50,742 nt of DNA, taken from the NCBI GenBank assembly GCA_018664825.1, contig JABJNO010000017.1, positions 1 to 50,742 on the forward strand, written 5' to 3'. Positions 47,007-50,742 of the stretch are shown piece after piece. This stretch comes from Candidatus Parcubacteria bacterium (GTDB lineage: Bacteria; Patescibacteriota; Patescibacteriia; UBA1558; GWA2-36-10). Every line of letters starts with the position of its first letter. Within the stretch, counting starts at the first letter, position 1. The position numbers were made by a program, and so were the translations under genes. The notes beneath the pieces were generated by a model. That model ran no database searches and had not been told where the DNA came from. It was given only the letters and a program-made list of their open reading frames with translations.

Positions 47007-47522
47007 GTGAGCGATCAGCTAAAATCTCTCAAGGCTAGACTGACGAGTCACTTGGAAACCTTGTTTCCACCCGAGGCTGTTCAATACATTGTTGAACGCG
47101 TCTTGGTGGTCACCAATCTCTACGACCAACCCCCTGAGGCTCTGTCTCTAGCGGTTGAAAGGATGGAGAAAATCTCCAAGGTCTTTAGTAGCAAGCAGTT
47201 GCTACTTTTCCTCAAGAGAGTCAACCCGACGATTATTCGTCAGTTTGATTTTTTGGAAATCGGAGATGTTGGACTGGATGCAGCCAAATGTATCATGGAG
47301 GGAGCAGAGCTTGCCGAGTATCGTGATTATTATCACCGACGCAAGGCTGAGGCTATCAGCCAAAGAAAAGCTGATATGCTGCAACTCCAAGATGATTATA
47401 TCTGGGAAATTTTGACCAGTAAAAATTGGCGCAAGATCAAGCCATCGACTGGTCATGTCAACGAGATGCCCCGAGCCAGAGCTATTTCTACTCCAATGGG
47501 TGGTCAACCCAAAAAGAGATAG
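47007..47522 (+). CDS. Uncharacterised helical protein, orphan class
   Basis: 171 residues, GTG start with TAAGGAGG 7 bases upstream. Helical and charged throughout, Arg/Lys-rich at the C-terminus (YHRRKAEAISQRKADM; AISTPMGGQPKKR). No membrane segment or metal motif. Strong promoter and terminator, C-ending codons. No family recognised. Confidence 0.65.
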   Translation: MSDQLKSLKARLTSHLETLFPPEAVQYIVERVLVVTNLYDQPPEALSLAVERMEKISKVFSSKQLLLFLKRVNPTIIRQFDFLEIGDVGLDAAKCIMEGAELAEYRDYYHRRKAEAISQRKADMLQLQDDYIWEILTSKNWRKIKPSTGHVNEMPRARAISTPMGGQPKKR

Positions 47523-47542
47523 ACAGTTCTATCACAAAACAC

Positions 47543-47574
47543 AAGAGCTCTTCTGAGGAAGAGCTCTTTTTATT
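47543..47574 (+). terminator. Terminator of 47007 gene
   Basis: AAGAGCTCTTC / GAAGAGCTCTT (47543-47553, 47558-47568), 4-base loop, T run. A near-identical stem closes the 48619 gene. Confidence 0.9.
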
Positions 47575-47600
47575 TAAATTGGTGAAGAGTATTTCAAAAT

Positions 47601-47804
47601 TTATAATAATCCAGAATAAGATCCCATAATAGTATTCATCATACTAGGTAAAATAAATATCAAGATAATAATAGGTATAACAAATAATAATAGAGTTATG
47701 ACTAGGCTCCAAACAAACATTTTTTTGGTCGTAGCTATAGTCTGATGGATCTGATTTATTTTGGTATCCATATCCTCTATTTTTTTGTATAATTTTTCGT
47801 CCAT
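47601..47804 (-). CDS. Small membrane protein with N-terminal coiled segment
   Basis: 67 residues: a polar helix (KIEDMDTKINQIHQTIATTK) then one long hydrophobic membrane segment (about 29-55). It begins 4 bases after the stop of the 47809 gene and is likely cotranscribed with it. No family recognised; layout like membrane-anchored coiled-coil partners. Confidence 0.5.
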   Translation of the reverse strand: MDEKLYKKIEDMDTKINQIHQTIATTKKMFVWSLVITLLLFVIPIIILIFILPSMMNTIMGSYSGLL

Positions 47805-47808
47805 AGTT

Positions 47809-48102
47809 TTAAATTGTAAATTTTATAATAATATATGACATAATAACTATATAAAATGATATAAAGAACAAATAAGTCAATCTAGCCTCTCTCTTTTTTA
47901 AAGCCCAGAGCAATAAAAGTGGTAACAACGGAAGTAAATATAAGGGTCTAAGGTCTCCACCTTTTATAATGTCCAACATAGGAAATTTGATAGACATCAA
48001 ATACATAAAAAGAATATAGAATAAAAAAGAAAGAATTCCAAAAATCCAAATTGTGTTTGTGTTTATTTTTAAGCTTAGTTCTTTTACTTTTTCTGAGGGC
48101 AT
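47809..48102 (-). CDS. Small three-helix membrane protein
   Basis: 97 residues with three membrane segments (about 18-37, 52-66, 74-95) and short charged loops. No Shine-Dalgarno; AT-rich codons. Pairs with the downstream 67-residue membrane protein. A GC-rich 40-base patch sits in its leader (48126-48165). No family recognised. Confidence 0.5.
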   Translation of the reverse strand: MPSEKVKELSLKINTNTIWIFGILSFLFYILFMYLMSIKFPMLDIIKGGDLRPLYLLPLLPLLLLWALKKREARLTYLFFISFYIVIMSYIIIKFTI

Positions 48103-48198
48103 TTTCTTATTTAAAATTTTAAAACATGGCCCAGGCCACCTTCTCCGGCTTCGCCATTCACCTTGTTTTTATTATATCTTATTTTATGTAAATAAAAA

Positions 48199-48228
48199 AG
48201 GCGTATGTTTTTAACATACGCCTTGTAG
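48199..48228 (-). terminator. Terminator of 48231 gene
   Basis: AAGGCGTATGTT / AACATACGCCTT (48199-48210, 48213-48224), T run on the minus strand. Confidence 0.85.
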
Positions 48229-48230
48229 AT

Positions 48231-48422
48231 TTATTCTTTCATTTTTGGAAGACTGGGAAAGCGTCCTGGTCTATTGTATATCCCACCTCGTAGACGGCAT
48301 GTTTCTGTGCAATGTTTACAATCGGATCGATCTGGAGTAGGACGTCCTGGTCTGCCCAAGTGTGTCATAAGGCAAATCATTTGATCACTGGGCAATGAAC
48401 TCGTTGGCTCGGGAATGTGCAT
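48231..48422 (-). CDS. Small Cys-containing protein, orphan class
   Basis: 63 residues from ATG 48422, where AGAGG is well placed; ATG 48446 would start ahead of that site. The protein is Pro/Arg-rich with SDCKHCTETCRLRGG, a possible CxxC-x3-C metal site. It has its own terminator and C-rich codons. No family recognised. Confidence 0.55.
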   Translation of the reverse strand: MHIPEPTSSLPSDQMICLMTHLGRPGRPTPDRSDCKHCTETCRLRGGIYNRPGRFPSLPKMKE

Positions 48423-48486
48423 GTTTTGACCTCTTTTTTTATTCAAAATGAAAGGATTGTACGTTTTTCACATAAATACTAACATT

Positions 48487-48526
48487 TATCTTTAAATAGG
48501 GCAAAAAGCTTATATATTGACAAAAT
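48487..48526 (+). repeat. Promoter-upstream repeat, copy 2
   Basis: Second copy of the segment at 46900-46940, with the inverted repeat imperfect (TAGGGC / GCTTAT). Confidence 0.6.
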
Positions 48527-48545
48527 TGACTAAATATGATATACT
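48517..48545 (+). promoter_or_regulatory. Promoter of 48619 gene
   Basis: TTGACA (48517-48522), 17-bp spacer, TATACT (48540-48545). Confidence 0.75.
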
Positions 48546-48618
48546 ATGATGTTCCCTCGAGTAAAGATGGGGTTTAATACTCCTCCTTTGCGAACTTGTC
48601 CCTTACAAAAGGAAGAAT

Positions 48619-49041
48619 ATGCGTTTTCAAATCTTCTTAAATTCAGTAGTCGCTTTTTTGACCCTGGGTTTTTTCTTTATCACTCTCAACGTATCAACCG
48701 AAAAGGCCCCTGAAAATGCCACTGTCGCTGCTATGTGTGTAGTTGTAGTACTTTTGTGGTTGTATGAAGTGATTGACTGGACAGCACTGCTTCCGGTTGC
48801 TGCTAGTGTTTCGCTTGTTATGGCGGTTACTATAGCTCACAACTGGCTTGGTGTTGGCTTCGCCATTGTTTTGGCTTTACTGCTATTGATTGCCTCTTTT
48901 ATTAGCTGCAAGAGCTTTGCCAAAGAACAGAAGCTAAACCAAAAAGGAGTACTAGCAATAATGATCGTGCAGTTTACGATTACTTCGTTGTCGATGCAGT
49001 TGGGTATCCGCGAGTATATTCTTCGTACGATCAGCACTTAG
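48619..49041 (+). CDS. Four-helix membrane protein, orphan class
   Basis: 140 residues with four membrane segments (about 7-24, 34-50, 54-70, 76-95) and a shorter C-terminal hydrophobic stretch. AAAAGGAAG precedes the ATG. C-rich codons. Its 3' untranslated part (49050-49100) contains CAATCCT/AGGATTG pairing ahead of the terminator. No family recognised. Confidence 0.6.
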   Translation: MRFQIFLNSVVAFLTLGFFFITLNVSTEKAPENATVAAMCVVVVLLWLYEVIDWTALLPVAASVSLVMAVTIAHNWLGVGFAIVLALLLLIASFISCKSFAKEQKLNQKGVLAIMIVQFTITSLSMQLGIREYILRTIST

Positions 49042-49102
49042 TGTTGATCCCAAGCAATCCTCATACCAGGAATATCTAGGTATGTCTAGTATCAGGATTG
49101 TC

Positions 49103-49132
49103 AGAGCTCTTCTCCGGAAGAGCTCTTTTTAT
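49103..49132 (+). terminator. Terminator of 48619 gene
   Basis: AGAGCTCTTC / GAAGAGCTCT (49103-49112, 49117-49126), 4-base loop, T run. Confidence 0.9.
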
Positions 49133-49144
49133 TTTAACTTTATC

Positions 49145-49705
49145 TTATTCTATTACAATATTTCCTTTTATTCTACCAAGTTTTTTCAACCTATCAGCAT
49201 CTGCTTTTAGATTTTCATTTATGTATAGACTTCTTTCTACGTACAAGCTGTCTGGCAGAGAAGTAACATGAACATCTCTAAGCATCAGATGTTCTCCTAC
49301 GCTCAGGTTCTCTGGCAGGGACTTTATCTGGCTCCCTGAAAGATATAAATTTTCGCTTATACTCAGATTGTCCGGTAGTGAGGTAAAAGGACAGCTCGCA
49401 TAATTGAAGGTTCCTTTTCCAATAATCTTTCCTTGTTTTTTATCTATAACAAAAAATTTCTCAATATATTCTTCTGCTTCTTGAGTAGTTTTTCTAAAAT
49501 TTCCCTCCAAAAGCATAGCCATTAGTTGTTTTTTGACTGCTTCGGTAGTAAAAATTAACTTACCCAAACCTTCTATAGCTTCCTGGAGTTGAGTTTGTAG
49601 TTTTCTGCTTTCTTCAAAGTCTTTTTTAGCAAAAGCCAAACCAAACCCCAGGTACAATGGTGGTATGTTTTGAAATTGATCTTTTAGTTCTTGGCAGTTC
49701 AGCAT
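49145..49705 (-). CDS. LRR-type repeat protein, paralogue of 17544 gene
   Basis: 186 residues. An N-terminal helical part (residues 1-95) precedes repeats of the form SLPDNLSISENLYLSGSQIK, three copies, then ADRLKKLGRIKGNIVIE, which matches the end of the 17544 protein (ADRLKEAGNIKGEIII). The N-terminal part is unique to this copy. Likely a protein-interaction solenoid in the cytoplasm. It begins 4 bases after the stop of the 49709 membrane gene. Confidence 0.6.
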   Translation of the reverse strand: MLNCQELKDQFQNIPPLYLGFGLAFAKKDFEESRKLQTQLQEAIEGLGKLIFTTEAVKKQLMAMLLEGNFRKTTQEAEEYIEKFFVIDKKQGKIIGKGTFNYASCPFTSLPDNLSISENLYLSGSQIKSLPENLSVGEHLMLRDVHVTSLPDSLYVERSLYINENLKADADRLKKLGRIKGNIVIE

Positions 49706-49708
49706 AAT

Positions 49709-50248
49709 TTAATGAGATTTGTGAAGATTGAACATTTCTTCAATTTGTGACCAAGGATCAATAAGTTTCCAGTGCAACATCCACTCCTGAAACATCTTTG
49801 GTATCAGTAATGCTATCAAAGCAATTGTTAAATTCTTTTTTGTAGGTTTCAAACGTTTGAACCATTTATTTCTAGCTTCCCAAAACAAAAAGAAATTTTC
49901 AAACATATTTGGGAAAAAGAACAATAGTATTCTAATATTAGTTATTTCCATCAAAATAACTCCTATAATTCTGTATACGAAAAGTATTATACTAATTTTC
50001 TTTGGTAATCTATCAGCCCAGCGAAGACTGACTATAAAACTAAAAATCAAATAATAAGAATCCAATATCTTATCTGCAGGTGTATACCATCCTTCTGGCA
50101 TCGCTCCAACACCTATAAAGGTAATCATAACTACATCTAATGCATCAACCAACAATGAGGCGACTGTCCCCCAAAATGGATACTTTAGTATTGATAAAGG
50201 TACTACAAGTCTAATAATCAATACAATAATTGGCCCGGTCATGTCCAT
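49709..50248 (-). CDS. Multi-pass membrane protein, paralogue of 44735 gene
   Basis: 179 residues, about five membrane segments, end-to-end similar to the 44735 protein: YPFWGTVASLLVDALDVVMI, DSYYLIFSFIVSLRW, KKISIILFVYRIIGVI, FPNMFENFFLFWEARNKWF and LLIPKMFQEWMLH. Identical residues cluster in the DALDV and ENxFLFW blocks, likely the functional core. Follows the partial patatin gene by 11 bases. Confidence 0.7.
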   Translation of the reverse strand: MDMTGPIIVLIIRLVVPLSILKYPFWGTVASLLVDALDVVMITFIGVGAMPEGWYTPADKILDSYYLIFSFIVSLRWADRLPKKISIILFVYRIIGVILMEITNIRILLFFFPNMFENFFLFWEARNKWFKRLKPTKKNLTIALIALLIPKMFQEWMLHWKLIDPWSQIEEMFNLHKSH

Positions 50249-50259
50249 ATTTTTTTATT

Positions 50260-50742
50260 TTACTTTATTAAGTTTTTAATCATATTTTTTTTATTTCCAG
50301 CTCCTTTTTCACCAAGCCTCAATATTTCTCTAAATTTTTTTTCATTTTCCAATAAACGATAATTACTAGTGGATGGTACTATCAAAATATATTTATCTTT
50401 TTTTAGTGATTTTATTTTTTCTGCTACAATTTGTTTTTGCATTATCTTTATACTAGCTTGTAAAATTTTTACCAAGTTAATATTTTTTTCATTCTTCAAG
50501 ATTTTGAAAGGAGAAACATCTACCAAAATGTAATGCTTGATTTCATCGGGAAGAATAGAAAAAGGCAGTTCGTTTATGACTCCGCCATCAATATAGTATT
50601 CATTTTTTATATTCAAAGGACTAAAAACCCCAGGTACAGCAATACTAGCTCTGATTGCCTTTATTATGCTACCTCTACTAAAAACAACTTCTTTGCCAGT
50701 AGAGACATTGGTAGAGTTTATATAAAGTGGAGTTTGTAAATC
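50260..50742 (-). CDS. Patatin-like phospholipase, C-terminal part (cut by window end)
   Basis: The open frame runs without stop to the window edge, so the 5' part, with the GxSxG serine, lies outside. Visible are RASIAVPGVFSPL and the DGG of YIDGGVINELPFSIL, the Asp of the Ser-Asp dyad in patatin-type lipases. The short frame from TTG 50616 is not a real start. The family cleaves acyl chains from membrane lipids; the substrate is unknown. Confidence 0.85.
   Translation of the reverse strand, partial: DLQTPLYINSTNVSTGKEVVFSRGSIIKAIRASIAVPGVFSPLNIKNEYYIDGGVINELPFSILPDEIKHYILVDVSPFKILKNEKNINLVKILQASIKIMQKQIVAEKIKSLKKDKYILIVPSTSNYRLLENEKKFREILRLGEKGAGNKKNMIKNLIK

Noticed and set aside
1-50742. 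TGA recoded to Gly (code 25) as in Gracilibacteria
   Set aside because: TGA ends several genes at sensible places (for example 31278-31280) and no gene needs TGA read-through.
1-50742. CRISPR arrays or cas genes
   Set aside because: The direct repeats seen are promoter motifs or the two RNA copies; no regular repeat-spacer pattern.

Overview
The window looks like a chromosomal segment of a Candidate Phyla Radiation bacterium (Patescibacteria, most likely the Parcubacteria side). The DNA is AT-rich and the reading frames are dense and often overlap by 1 or 4 bases (TAATG, ATGA). Many proteins are orphan membrane or secreted proteins of a kind common in that group. AlaRS stops after its editing domain, and there is a MEMO-CapA fusion. 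TGA is used as a stop, so the recoded genetic code of Gracilibacteria does not apply. No tRNA gene, complete rRNA gene, IS element, prophage or CRISPR array was seen.

Region 1 (1-30.5 kb) is mostly ordinary housekeeping DNA. It carries a MEMO-CapA protein and a His-rich membrane protein, an M23 murein-hydrolase activator, gltX with a tagA/wecG-type glycosyltransferase and thpR, a lysozyme-like secreted protein, a LigB/MEMO-like protein, a B12-type radical SAM enzyme, a small stress/unknown cluster (GrpB, zinc ribbon, GNAT), def-fmt, a CtpA-type S41 protease, a membrane glycosyltransferase, pyrD with a stand-alone chorismate mutase, and a long minus-strand run alaS-hpf-secA-DUF6624-GrpB-Nudix-Nudix.

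Region 2 (30.6-39.1 kb) is different. It is a string of short orphan genes (zinc ribbons, small membrane proteins, PspC, one pilin), most with its own near-consensus promoter (TTGACA, 17 bp, TATNNT, often the same 12-mer TTGACAAAATAG), a strong Shine-Dalgarno, C/G-ending codons unlike the housekeeping genes, and its own intrinsic terminator. Between them lie non-coding transcription units. The standout is a 230-nt RNA (36776-37006) that carries a full copy of the 23S rRNA L1-stalk sequence (helices 76-78) inside its own closing helix, promoter and terminator. Two further structured RNAs sit in tandem at 31.66-32.23 kb.

Region 3 (39.1-50.7 kb) has a DEAD-box helicase with greA, two small membrane proteins, a secreted or Tat-like HExxH protein, a lipoprotein, more orphan genes of the region-2 type, paralogues of genes seen at 17.5-19 kb, and a patatin cut by the window end. 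Two near-identical copies of another structured RNA (38.8-39.0 and 44.5-44.7 kb, minus strand) flank the helicase-to-lipoprotein block.

Two expression styles coexist. Some genes (thpR, the 14725 gene, the pilin, the 41187 gene) have a -10 box only about 7 bp before the start codon and are probably leaderless. The orphan small genes have leaders and strong AGGAGG-type sites. Function calls rest on motif reading only; no database search was possible.
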